9,478 nt of DNA from JAYVJH01 sp043777595 (GCA_043777595.1 JAYWHT010000083.1:1-9478), one strand, 5' to 3'. Positions 1 to 7,089 are shown, counted from the first letter of the stretch. Program-made: numbers and translations. The notes: generated from the sequence alone by a model not told the origin.

Positions 1-1
1 T

Positions 2-223
2 TTTGTAAAATTAGTTATCATTTCTTGCCTCGTAGCCTCGCCCATTGCCTACTACGGCATGAGCCAATGGCTAAAAGAGTACAAAGACTACCAAATTAGT
101 ATTGGACTGGGCGTGTTTGCAGTTGTACTTGCTTTGGCTTTGTTAATTACTTTATTGACAGTAAGTTATCAAGCTATTCGAGCGGCGCTGATGAATCCTG
201 TTAAGAGTTTGAAGACTGAATAA
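2..223 (+). CDS. FtsX/MacB-like ABC transporter permease, C-terminal end (partial)
   Basis: Only the last 73 codons are present; the gene enters from the left edge. The reading frame starting at base 2 gives FVKLVIISCLVASPIAYYGM, then a hydrophobic segment, then the ending YQAIRAALMNPVKSLKTE before TAA. This aligns residue for residue with the ends of the two complete permeases downstream (FLKLVL...SPIAYY...YQAIRAALMNPVESL), so it is the last two membrane segments and cytoplasmic tail of a third paralogue. The family comprises inner-membrane permeases that couple to a separate ATPase and move lipoproteins, peptides or drugs across the envelope; the substrate cannot be inferred here. The lipoprotein gene begins 82 bases downstream on the same strand, and no clear terminator separates them, so co-transcription is possible. 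Confidence 0.9.
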   Translation, partial: FVKLVIISCLVASPIAYYGMSQWLKEYKDYQISIGLGVFAVVLALALLITLLTVSYQAIRAALMNPVKSLKTE

Positions 224-305
224 AAGTAGCCCCGTTAGTGTTTGTTTTTATGTCAATTACACTTTCCAACTTTCTACCCTCGAATTGCGTCTTTAAGAAA
301 ACTAA

Positions 306-1091
306 ATGAAAACCAAGATGAAAAAAATCTGTTATTTACTTTGTCTTTCTTTGGGGCTTTTTCAGTGTCAGACAGAGCAGGCATTACCATCGGCATCAGC
401 TACTGAGCCACTGATTAGCGAAATCAGAACCGAGGGAAAACTACAAACGGCATTTATGTACAATGCCCAGAACCAACTGATTGAGCTACAAGAGTACTTT
501 GACGACGGCCAAAGTCTTTGGGAATCTACCCGATATACGTGGGTCAATAACCGTGTAGAAAATATCGAATTTTGGTCATCTCACCCAATGTTTTTGAGTT
601 CGTCGCCCAAACCTGGCAAGCCGCTGACTATACAAAACAGCGTTGCCTTTGAGTACGATGCACAAGGGCGTGTGGCCAAAACAAAAAACTACCTCGGGGC
701 AAACGACTTGCGTACTTATTCAGTTTTGAAGTATGACAATTTGGGACGAAAAATAGAAACCAAAACCTACACACCCGACAATAAAGAAACCTCAACAGAT
801 ACTTTTGACTACGACAACCGCAATAATCTAACAAAATGGGTTACTTCTTATTGGGAACATGACGATAAGCCAAACCCGTTTCGGCTACTCAATGTACCCT
901 CGACAGGCTTTAACGAACAATGGGCAAGTACCAACAACGCCATCAGTAATTTTGGCAAAGACACCAACGGCAACAAAACCAACCTGTGGCGCTATGAATA
1001 TACCTACAACGACAAAACCAATTTTCCGGCCACTATGAAAACCATTTTAGGCACCCAAACCATGAGCCAATCGGTGTTTGTGTATCGCTAA
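306..1091 (+). CDS. Putative lipoprotein with YD/RHS-like repeat hairpins
   Basis: The 261-residue protein starts with a short basic N-terminus (MKTKMKK), a hydrophobic stretch (residues 8-19) and Cys21 in the context LGLFQC. This reads as a type II signal peptide, although Gln at -1 is off the usual lipobox, so lipidation is likely rather than certain. The mature part carries several spaced repeats of the form aromatic-x-Tyr-Asp/Asn-x-x-Gly/Asn-(R/Q)-(V/L/I): MYNAQNQL (51-58), EYDAQGRV (116-123), KYDNLGRK (142-149), DYDNRNNL (168-175) and YTYNDKT (232-238). Such beta-hairpin repeats resemble RHS/YD-repeat proteins and are common in Bacteroidota envelope lipoproteins. No enzymatic motif is visible. 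ATG at 306 is used, but ATG at 318 (MKKICY) would give an equally good signal peptide. It lies between permease genes and is closed by a strong terminator at 1123-1174. The function is unknown; a role as envelope partner of the permeases is a guess from position. Confidence 0.75.
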   Translation: MKTKMKKICYLLCLSLGLFQCQTEQALPSASATEPLISEIRTEGKLQTAFMYNAQNQLIELQEYFDDGQSLWESTRYTWVNNRVENIEFWSSHPMFLSSSPKPGKPLTIQNSVAFEYDAQGRVAKTKNYLGANDLRTYSVLKYDNLGRKIETKTYTPDNKETSTDTFDYDNRNNLTKWVTSYWEHDDKPNPFRLLNVPSTGFNEQWASTNNAISNFGKDTNGNKTNLWRYEYTYNDKTNFPATMKTILGTQTMSQSVFVYR

Positions 1092-1116
1092 AACACCATC
1101 TGAGAACAACAATAAC

Positions 1117-1153
1117 TGTCCGATACTACTCAAATATTGTCCGATTTTGGACA
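1117..1153 (+). promoter_or_regulatory. Candidate activator (enhancer-like) site: three TGTCC/GGACA half-sites
   Basis: TGTCCGAT occurs at 1117-1124 and again at 1138-1145, exactly 21 bases (two helical turns) apart. The second copy faces an inverted half-site, GGACA at 1149-1153, which completes the palindrome TGTCCGATTTTGGACA. The group lies about 80-115 bases upstream of the predicted sigma-54 start point, the usual place for an enhancer-binding-protein site. The sites and spacing are seen directly; binding by a regulator is inference. Part of the symmetry is also explained by the terminator stem that overlaps it. Confidence 0.4.
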
Positions 1154-1174
1154 ATATTTGAGTAGTATTTTTTT
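1123..1174 (+). terminator. Strong rho-independent terminator after the lipoprotein gene
   Basis: Bases 1123-1142 and 1149-1168 are perfect 20-base inverted repeats with a 6-base loop (GATTTT, 1143-1148). The right arm runs into seven T (1168-1174). It lies 31 bases after the lipoprotein stop codon. Orientation is + only, because no T run exists on the other side. The stem is unusually long and AT-rich, and its loop-proximal part is the palindrome TGTCC-GATTTT-GGACA, which may also be a protein-binding site for the next promoter. Confidence 0.85.
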
Positions 1175-1206
1175 GTAATAAACTGATTTTTAGCGAGTTG
1201 TTATTA

Positions 1207-1222
1207 TGGCATAAAAAATGCA
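1207..1222 (+). promoter_or_regulatory. Candidate sigma-54 (RpoN) promoter of the permease gene
   Basis: TGGCAT-AAAAA-ATGCA matches the sigma-54 consensus TGGCAC-N5-TTGCA at 9 of 11 fixed positions. The invariant GG (1208-1209) and GC (1220-1221) are at the correct spacing. Transcription would start near 1232-1233, giving a leader of about 26 bases before the ATG at 1259. An alternative housekeeping promoter overlaps it (TTG at 1198-1200, then TATAGTTG at 1224-1231, one mismatch to TAnnTTTG), so the assignment is not exclusive. Confidence 0.5.
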
Positions 1223-1258
1223 ATATAGTTGTAGTCTATTCTACAATTACCCAAAATT

Positions 1259-3640
1259 ATGCTACGCAACTACATCAAAATCGCTTTTAGAAACCTGTGG
1301 AAAAACCGCACTTTTTCTATCATTAACATTACAGGTTTGGCAGTAGGTCTGGCGACTTGTCTTATTATTACGCTTTATGTACTCGACGATCTAAGTTTTG
1401 ATGCTCACCAACCACGTGCCAATCGCATAGGGTTGTTTCAGCAATTTGCCAATTCGTCATCGAGTGGGTCGGCATTTGGGGCTTTACTTCGCAAACAAAC
1501 GGGTATTGAGGCCGTTACGCAGGTTTCGCCTAATAGGGCTTTGGTTTCTAAACTTAACTTTGCGGCCTATGAAGCCCGTTTTTGTTTTGCCGACTCCAAC
1601 TTGACCCGTCTATTTGAGTTTCCGATGTCAGAAGGTAATTTGCAAGATGCACTAAAACTGCCTAACAAAATAGTGATTTCTGAACGAATGGCGACAAAAT
1701 ACTTTGGCGACAAAAACCCAATCGGCCAAACTATTGACGTACAACTGACCAATAAAGCTACGTTTTTGGTGGTCGGCATTATGCAAAACACCCCCGACAA
1801 TACACACCTTTCCATTGATTTTTTGGCATCGTCTCAAAATACCAAAACCCTACTAAACCCTCAGCCCGAAACTTTCTGGGATTTTAGGGGCATGACTTAT
1901 TTATTGCTATCTAAAAACAATGTATTTACCCAAATAAAATCACAACTACTTAACATTCAGCAACAAACCAAAGACCCAAACGCTGCCGCATGGAAGTTAG
2001 ACTTAATAAAACTACGTGATATTTATCTCAAAAACCGTACCGACAACCGCATCAAAGCCACCAACGCCATTGAGTTTGTACGAATCTTTGGGGCTGTCGC
2101 ACTTTGTATTTTACTGTTAGCTTGTTTCAATTACCTCAATTTGTCGTCGGCACGGGCTACCTTGCGAGCAAAAGAAGTGGGCGTTCGGAAAGTGATGGGT
2201 GCAGAGCGTAGCCAACTTATCGCTCAGTTTTTGGGGGAGTCGTTTTTGTTTACTTTTATTGCTGCATTGTTGGCATTGATTTTAGTACAAATTACGCTAC
2301 CATTTTTTAATAACTTTGCCGAAAAAAATCTAATATTCAACCAATTATTTACGCCATTGCACTTTGGTTTTTTGGTAGGCTTTGTTTTGCTCACGAGTTT
2401 ACTTACGGGCTTGTACCCTGCGTTTGTACTGTCTGGGTTTAGTCCTGTGAGGGTTCTCAAAAACTATCTACTACCCAACAGCGGTGCGGCTTACTTTCGG
2501 CGTGGCTTGGTGGTATTCCAGTTTGTGGTTTCGGTAGTAATGTTGGTGGCTACTTTGGTGGTAATGAATCAACTGTACTATCTTCAACACAAAGATTTGG
2601 GCTACCAGCGTACCCAAATCTTGACCCTTGCACTACCCAACCAAGCTACCAACAACCAACGAAATGCGTTACAAGAAGAACTGCAAAGACAGGCTTTTGT
2701 AAGAGATTTGACACGAGTTTCGATTTTGCCTGGCAGCGGTGTTGGGTTCAACAAAGTATCACCCCAGTCGCTCAAAAATCAAAACGAAGATCCCACCATT
2801 GGCCAACTCTATACCGATAGTGAGTTTCAATCAGTGTTTGGTATAAAGACCATTGAAGGGCGATTTTTTGAAAAAAATAACATAGCTGACCGCAACAGTT
2901 TTGTGGTAAACCGTGAAGCTACAAAGCGTTTTGGCTGGAAATTAGGCCAGACTATTGGCTACGTTACTTACCAGTACAACGCCGACGGTAGCTATGGCGA
3001 AGTGCCAGTAAACGGCCCGATTGTAGGAATTGTAGAAAACCACAATCAGATGGATTTGAAAAGCCCTATTTTTCCGCTGATGATGATAAACAATAACAGT
3101 GGTTGGGGACAATTTGCCATCAAACTACAAGGCGCAACAGCCACCCAAGCAGTTGAGAAAGTAAAGCAGGTCTGGAAAAAACAATTTCCCGATTATCCGT
3201 TTGAATATAAATTTTTGGACGACGACTTTGACAGTACCTACCGCAAGGAAGCCCAAACGTCACGGGTTTTTGCGTTGTTTGCAGCCTTAGCCATTTTTAT
3301 TTCTTGCCTTGGGCTTTTGGGCTTGGTAACGTTTGCTGCCGAGCAACGCACCAAAGAAATCGGAATCCGTAAGGTATTGGGCGCATCGGTGAGCAACGTA
3401 GTGATGTTGCTATCAAAAGATTTTTTAAAATTAGTACTCGTTGCCATCGTCATCGGAAGCCCGATTGCCTACTATTTGATGACCAAATGGTTAGAAAGTT
3501 TTGCTTATAAAACCCAAATCAGTTGGTGGATTTTTGTTTTGGCAGGTACGCTGGCTATCGGCATAGCGTGTTTAACGGTTGGCTATCAGGCCATTAGAGC
3601 GGCGTTGATGAACCCTGTTGAGAGCTTAAAAACAGAGTAA
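1259..3640 (+). CDS. FtsX/MacB-like ABC transporter permease (8 TM)
   Basis: This 793-residue inner-membrane permease has the duplicated architecture of the MacB-like family. A cytoplasmic N-terminal helix (MLRNYIKIAFRNLWKN) leads into TM1 at about 21-42, and a large periplasmic MacB_PCD-like domain spans about 43-270. Three membrane segments follow near 272-295, 328-350 and 369-391 (FtsX domain), then TM5 near 415-436, a second periplasmic domain at about 440-665, and a second FtsX domain with TMs near 669-692, 722-741 and 756-776. The characteristic cytoplasmic loop appears twice: AKEVGVRKVMGA (304-315) and TKEIGIRKVLGA (698-709). No ATP-binding domain is fused or encoded nearby, so a separate MacB/LolD-type ATPase must supply energy. 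The substrate is unknown; lipoproteins, peptides or toxic compounds are family possibilities. ATG 1259 is chosen because the MLRNY start is shared with the next permease. No Shine-Dalgarno is seen. Candidate sigma-54 control lies upstream. Confidence 0.92.
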   Translation: MLRNYIKIAFRNLWKNRTFSIINITGLAVGLATCLIITLYVLDDLSFDAHQPRANRIGLFQQFANSSSSGSAFGALLRKQTGIEAVTQVSPNRALVSKLNFAAYEARFCFADSNLTRLFEFPMSEGNLQDALKLPNKIVISERMATKYFGDKNPIGQTIDVQLTNKATFLVVGIMQNTPDNTHLSIDFLASSQNTKTLLNPQPETFWDFRGMTYLLLSKNNVFTQIKSQLLNIQQQTKDPNAAAWKLDLIKLRDIYLKNRTDNRIKATNAIEFVRIFGAVALCILLLACFNYLNLSSARATLRAKEVGVRKVMGAERSQLIAQFLGESFLFTFIAALLALILVQITLPFFNNFAEKNLIFNQLFTPLHFGFLVGFVLLTSLLTGLYPAFVLSGFSPVRVLKNYLLPNSGAAYFRRGLVVFQFVVSVVMLVATLVVMNQLYYLQHKDLGYQRTQILTLALPNQATNNQRNALQEELQRQAFVRDLTRVSILPGSGVGFNKVSPQSLKNQNEDPTIGQLYTDSEFQSVFGIKTIEGRFFEKNNIADRNSFVVNREATKRFGWKLGQTIGYVTYQYNADGSYGEVPVNGPIVGIVENHNQMDLKSPIFPLMMINNNSGWGQFAIKLQGATATQAVEKVKQVWKKQFPDYPFEYKFLDDDFDSTYRKEAQTSRVFALFAALAIFISCLGLLGLVTFAAEQRTKEIGIRKVLGASVSNVVMLLSKDFLKLVLVAIVIGSPIAYYLMTKWLESFAYKTQISWWIFVLAGTLAIGIACLTVGYQAIRAALMNPVESLKTE
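3581..3624 (+). repeat. Near-identical 3' coding repeat, copy 1
   Basis: This 44-base stretch near the end of the first complete permease (encoding GYQAIRAALMNPVES) matches 6520-6563 in the second permease at 43 of 44 positions, including silent sites. Sequence just upstream is clearly less alike. The truncated permease at the left edge has the same peptide but many silent differences. The pattern suggests recent recombination or gene conversion between these two neighbours. Confidence 0.6.
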
Positions 3641-3649
3641 AAGACATAG

Positions 3650-4114
3650 TTAGTTGCCAAACAAATCGCTAAATTCGACTTCAAAACCAAATATAGGGTC
3701 TTTGATTGTACCCTCCGAAAAGGTCGCAGTCTCGTTGGTATTAGTCAAAATTTGGACGAATTGTAAAGTAGGAATCACAATCCAAACCGATTGAACACCT
3801 GCTGGAAAGTATATAGCAATGGTTTTGTCGGTCAGGTCTGATAGGGCTTGACGAGGAGACAAAATTTCGATAGCAACCAGAGGAGGTGTTGTTAATCGAA
3901 TAACATCATTGAGCCAATTAACTTTCATTTTATTGTAAATACAAATATCGGGCTTTGCCCTGCCCGATTGAAGTTCTAATTCAAGCTCAGGCAAAATACG
4001 GTATTCTTTGTCATATTTTGATAGACTTTTGGTAAGATTATACGACACAAGGGAATGATTTAATGACATTATATCTTCGGTTTGGAAGTCTTCGAGTTCT
4101 AAAACGGTATCCAT
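3650..4114 (-). CDS. Uma2-family (DUF820) PD-(D/E)XK nuclease-like protein
   Basis: The protein has 154 residues. The Uma2 signature is present: AKPDICIY (53-60, with Asp56), PPLVAIEILSP (77-87, with Glu83), then a conserved Lys (K97), GVQSVWIVIP (106-115) and a C-terminal hydrophobic/acidic tail. These are the usual positions of the metal-binding acidic pair in the PD-(D/E)XK fold, so a nuclease active site seems intact, although the biological role of Uma2 proteins is largely unknown. The N-terminal part before the core is short compared with many members (about 180-200 residues). The gene is antisense to its neighbours: its stop lies 9 bases from the stop of the upstream permease, and its start is 53 bases from the divergent start of the next permease. 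A good Bacteroidota promoter lies directly upstream of its ATG, so it is an independent transcription unit. No terminal repeats suggesting self-mobility are visible around it. Confidence 0.82.
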   Translation of the reverse strand: MDTVLELEDFQTEDIMSLNHSLVSYNLTKSLSKYDKEYRILPELELELQSGRAKPDICIYNKMKVNWLNDVIRLTTPPLVAIEILSPRQALSDLTDKTIAIYFPAGVQSVWIVIPTLQFVQILTNTNETATFSEGTIKDPIFGFEVEFSDLFGN

Positions 4115-4132
4115 AGTACTTTTGATTTTTTA

Positions 4133-4161
4133 CAAAGTTATAAAATAAACAGACAAACAAA
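4133..4161 (-). promoter_or_regulatory. Bacteroidota-type promoter for the first Uma2 gene
   Basis: Read on the minus strand, TAACTTTG (4140-4133) is an exact match to the -7 element TAnnTTTG, and TTTG (4161-4158) lies 17 bases upstream as the -33 element. The start codon at 4114 is 18 bases beyond the -7 element, giving a short leader. The element lies inside the 53-base gap shared with the divergent permease gene. Confidence 0.65.
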
Positions 4162-4167
4162 CAATCC

Positions 4168-6579
4168 ATGCTACGCAATTATCTAAAAATCGCTTTCCGT
4201 AATTTATGGAAAAATAAAACCTACGCCAGTATCAATATTTTGGGCTTGGCGGTGGCATTTGCCTCGGCTATGTTGCTGTTTCTGACGGCCCACTTCGAGT
4301 TATCGTTCGATGATTTTCAAGAAAACAAAGACCATATATTTAAGGTTTATCGCAAAGTTATCAAGCCCGACAAAATAGCACTGGGAACTACACTACCCGA
4401 GCCATTTTTGCCTGCATTACGTGCTGACTTCCCTACCAAAATCAAATATGCTACTCGCATCAGAGACGGCAGAGTGCAGATTGTGATAGGCAATAAAACC
4501 ATAGACGAAAGCCTCAATTTTGTTGATGCCGATTTTTTCAAAATGTTTTCGTTCAAACTCCTCAAAGGCAACCGCAACACCGCCCTCAACGACCTGAGAA
4601 GTGTAGTAATAAATCAAGAAATTGCCCAAAAAATATTTGGACAAAAAGACCCAATCGGCCAGACCATTAACCTCAATCTGGGCGGCCAGATACAGGGTTT
4701 TATTGTATCGGGAGTTACCGAAAAAGCCCCCGACAATTCAACCATCGAGAACGCCGTCATGCTACGTTTTGAGATGGACCCCGAATACCAAAAAATGAAA
4801 GGAAACTGGAACGCTCAGTACCATGATGTGTATTTGCAACTGACCGACAACGTAAATGCTACGACTTTTGAAAAACAACTAAAAAACTTCACCGTCAAAT
4901 ATTATGCTAAGGAAATTGGCCAACTCAAAAGCGAAGGCGCAAAACCAGACGAGCGCAACGAAGTGATTAGTACAAGGCTGCTATCGCTGACCGAAGAGCA
5001 TTTTACCGAAAAAATCGGCTCACAAGCCATTGCCAAAAGCTACCCCGTTATGTTATTGATTATCTGTGGGTTTGTTGTTTTGATTGCCTGTATCAATTTT
5101 GTCAATTTGTCTATTGCTCGCTCGCTGACCCGCGCCAAAGAGGTGGGTATGCGTAAAGCATTAGGAGCATTGAAAAGCCAAGTTGTAGGTCAGTTTTGGG
5201 GTGAGGCATTGCTGATTTGTACCGTTGCTTTTGTGTTGGCCTGTGCGGTAGCGGCTCTGCTGATGCCTCAATATAACGCCCTCTTTCGTAGTCAGTTATC
5301 GTTTGAATATTTCAAAAATCCTGTTATTGTAGCAATACTCGCACTGGCTTTTGTGGTCATTACGTTGGTGGCGGGCGGCTATCCTGCTTGGTTGGTGGCG
5401 AGGTTCAATACCGTAGAGGTACTCAAAGGGAAAATCAGAGTTAGCGGTCAGTCTGGGGGTATTCGCAATACACTCATCGTAGTTCAGTTTTCGATTGCGG
5501 CCTTGCTCGTCATCGGTACGCTGGTAGTCTGGAATCAGATTGAGTTTATGCGTAACAAACCCTTGGGTTTCAACGAGGCGCAGGTAGTGAGTATTCCTGT
5601 CGGCGGCGAAGTATCGGGCGAGCGAACGCTCGAAATGATGCGAAATAAACTCGCCAATCAACCCAATATTTTAAGTTTGACAGGCTCTGACATAAACTTA
5701 GGCCGAGGCAAAGATGGCTCGGGTTACAAGTCAGTTTTTGGGTTTTTGATGAACGAAAAAAACTATACCACCAATGGCCTCAATGTAGATTATGACTATA
5801 TCAAAACATTAGACATGAAGCTGTTGCAGGGGCGAGATTTTTCTAAATCTTTTGCCGACAAAAACAATAGTATTGTCATCAATCAGACCATGGCCAAACA
5901 ATTAGGTTTCAAAAACCCCATAGGCCAACAAATACCTTTAGACTCCAGCAAGACGATTGTGGGTGTGGTAGCCGACTATCATTTTGAATCATTGAAAAAC
6001 AAGATAGAAGCCATGACTTTTTTCTTGCAAAGCGACTTTGGTATCAATTATATTTTCGTCAAAATTGCCCCAAATAATAGTGTTCAGACGATGGCATTAT
6101 TAGAAAAAACTTATAAAAAAATCTCACCCAAATCTGAGTTTCTGGGTTCGTTCTTAGACGAAAACACCAACAACCAATACCGCAAAGAAGAGCGTATTTC
6201 CAAGATTTTTGTGTCTGCCGCCTCTTTGGCTATTTTGTTGTCGTGTTTGGGGCTTTTTGCTATTTCGTTGATGATGGTGCAGCAGCGAGTCAAAGAAATC
6301 GGCGTGCGTAAAGTGCTGGGAGCGAGCGTGGGTAGTGTAGTGCGGTTGTTGTCGAAAGACTTTTTGAAGTTGGTTTTGATGAGCGTGATTATTGCCAGCC
6401 CAGTAGCCTATTATTTTATGGACTTGTGGCTCGCCGACTTTGCATACAGAACCAGCATCAGCTGGTGGGTTTTTGCAGCAACGGCCATTCTGTCGGTGTC
6501 TATTGCATTGCTAACGGTGGGCTATCAGGCCATTAGAGCGGCATTGATGAACCCTGTTGAGAGTTTGAGAAGTGAGTAG
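4168..6579 (+). CDS. FtsX/MacB-like ABC transporter permease (8 TM), second full copy
   Basis: This 803-residue paralogue of the preceding permease has the same layout: N-terminal cytoplasmic helix MLRNYLKIAFRNLWKN, TM1 about 21-42, periplasmic domain about 43-288, TMs near 291-313, 345-366 and 386-409, TM5 near 433-454, second periplasmic domain about 456-676, and TMs near 679-702, 732-751 and 764-784. The duplicated cytoplasmic loop reads AKEVGMRKALGA (323-334) and VKEIGVRKVLGA (708-719). The ends are strongly conserved with the first copy (LLSKDFLKLVL, then YQAIRAALMNPVESL), while the periplasmic domains have diverged, as expected if they contact different substrates or partners. No ATPase is encoded beside it. 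No sigma-54-like site is seen in the 53-base upstream gap, so it is probably controlled differently from the first copy, or depends on a promoter I cannot recognise. The stop is 15 bases from the convergent Uma2 gene. Confidence 0.92.
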   Translation: MLRNYLKIAFRNLWKNKTYASINILGLAVAFASAMLLFLTAHFELSFDDFQENKDHIFKVYRKVIKPDKIALGTTLPEPFLPALRADFPTKIKYATRIRDGRVQIVIGNKTIDESLNFVDADFFKMFSFKLLKGNRNTALNDLRSVVINQEIAQKIFGQKDPIGQTINLNLGGQIQGFIVSGVTEKAPDNSTIENAVMLRFEMDPEYQKMKGNWNAQYHDVYLQLTDNVNATTFEKQLKNFTVKYYAKEIGQLKSEGAKPDERNEVISTRLLSLTEEHFTEKIGSQAIAKSYPVMLLIICGFVVLIACINFVNLSIARSLTRAKEVGMRKALGALKSQVVGQFWGEALLICTVAFVLACAVAALLMPQYNALFRSQLSFEYFKNPVIVAILALAFVVITLVAGGYPAWLVARFNTVEVLKGKIRVSGQSGGIRNTLIVVQFSIAALLVIGTLVVWNQIEFMRNKPLGFNEAQVVSIPVGGEVSGERTLEMMRNKLANQPNILSLTGSDINLGRGKDGSGYKSVFGFLMNEKNYTTNGLNVDYDYIKTLDMKLLQGRDFSKSFADKNNSIVINQTMAKQLGFKNPIGQQIPLDSSKTIVGVVADYHFESLKNKIEAMTFFLQSDFGINYIFVKIAPNNSVQTMALLEKTYKKISPKSEFLGSFLDENTNNQYRKEERISKIFVSAASLAILLSCLGLFAISLMMVQQRVKEIGVRKVLGASVGSVVRLLSKDFLKLVLMSVIIASPVAYYFMDLWLADFAYRTSISWWVFAATAILSVSIALLTVGYQAIRAALMNPVESLRSE
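6520..6563 (+). repeat. Near-identical 3' coding repeat, copy 2
   Basis: This is the second copy of the 44-base stretch described at 3581-3624, differing by a single G-to-A change at a silent position. It encodes the same GYQAIRAALMNPVES segment just before the stop codon of the second complete permease. Confidence 0.6.
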
Positions 6580-6594
6580 GGGCAAAAAAAGCAT

Positions 6595-7089
6595 TTAACT
6601 AAAAACCTCAGACAGATTGAGTTCGATATCGAGAACGGTATCTTTGATTATCTCTGTGCCATGAAAAAAAGTATAACTAAAAGGGCTGTCATACACAAAA
6701 ACGCCCTTGAACTCTGGAACGACAATCCAGCATGATTTGACACCAAAATAAAAATACGGCTCAAGTTTATCGACCATATCCTTACTACTTTGAGATGGCA
6801 ACTGAATTTCTATTGTAAGCAGTGGTGCATCAGTACGACGAGCTGGATTGTTTTTAAAATCTAACTTACCAGCAGGGTACAAGACCAAATCGGGTGTGCT
6901 ACCATAGGGTTGTGTGTCTAAGGTTACTTCGCTTGCAATACGAAATTGATTGGGGTACTTTATTTTCAATTCAAATCCAATATTGAACTGAATGGCTCCA
7001 TGAATAAGTGTTGGCATAGGTTTATGTCTTTCGATTTCGTAGGCAGAAAGCTCTCTTTCTTCAACCACTGTTTCGGTTAGTAATTCCAT
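6595..7089 (-). CDS. Uma2-family (DUF820) PD-(D/E)XK nuclease-like protein, second copy
   Basis: The protein has 164 residues from the chosen ATG (MELLTETVVEE). Uma2 features in order: an N-terminal region with YEIERHKPMPTLIHG (17-31), a beta strand with FRIASEVTLD (49-58, Glu54), STPDLVLY (64-71, Asp67), APLLTIEIQLPS (88-99, Glu94), a conserved Lys (K108) and GVKSCWIVVP (116-125). The acidic residues and lysine expected of the PD-(D/E)XK fold are present. The usual E-x-L-S-P is replaced by EIQLPS. It is clearly a paralogue of the Uma2 gene at 3650-4114, but with a fuller N-terminus. The frame is open upstream to an ATG at 7140, but that 17-codon extension contains the promoter -7 element, so 7089 is the better start. 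It is convergent with the permease on its 3' side (15-base gap) and divergent from the helicase gene (96-base gap). The cellular role of the family is not established. Confidence 0.82.
   Translation of the reverse strand: MELLTETVVEERELSAYEIERHKPMPTLIHGAIQFNIGFELKIKYPNQFRIASEVTLDTQPYGSTPDLVLYPAGKLDFKNNPARRTDAPLLTIEIQLPSQSSKDMVDKLEPYFYFGVKSCWIVVPEFKGVFVYDSPFSYTFFHGTEIIKDTVLDIELNLSEVFS

Noticed and set aside
224..305. A promoter for the lipoprotein gene (TTTG near 239, TACACTTT downstream).
   Set aside because: The -7 match to TAnnTTTG is imperfect and the spacing unconvincing; read-through from the upstream permease is equally possible.
5296..5661. A 121-codon open frame on the minus strand.
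   Set aside because: It lies fully inside the second permease gene, whose protein is clearly conserved over this stretch; the antisense translation shows no domain-like pattern.
3650..7089. The two Uma2 genes as cargo of a mobile element.
   Set aside because: No terminal repeats, target duplications or recombinase genes are visible next to either gene.
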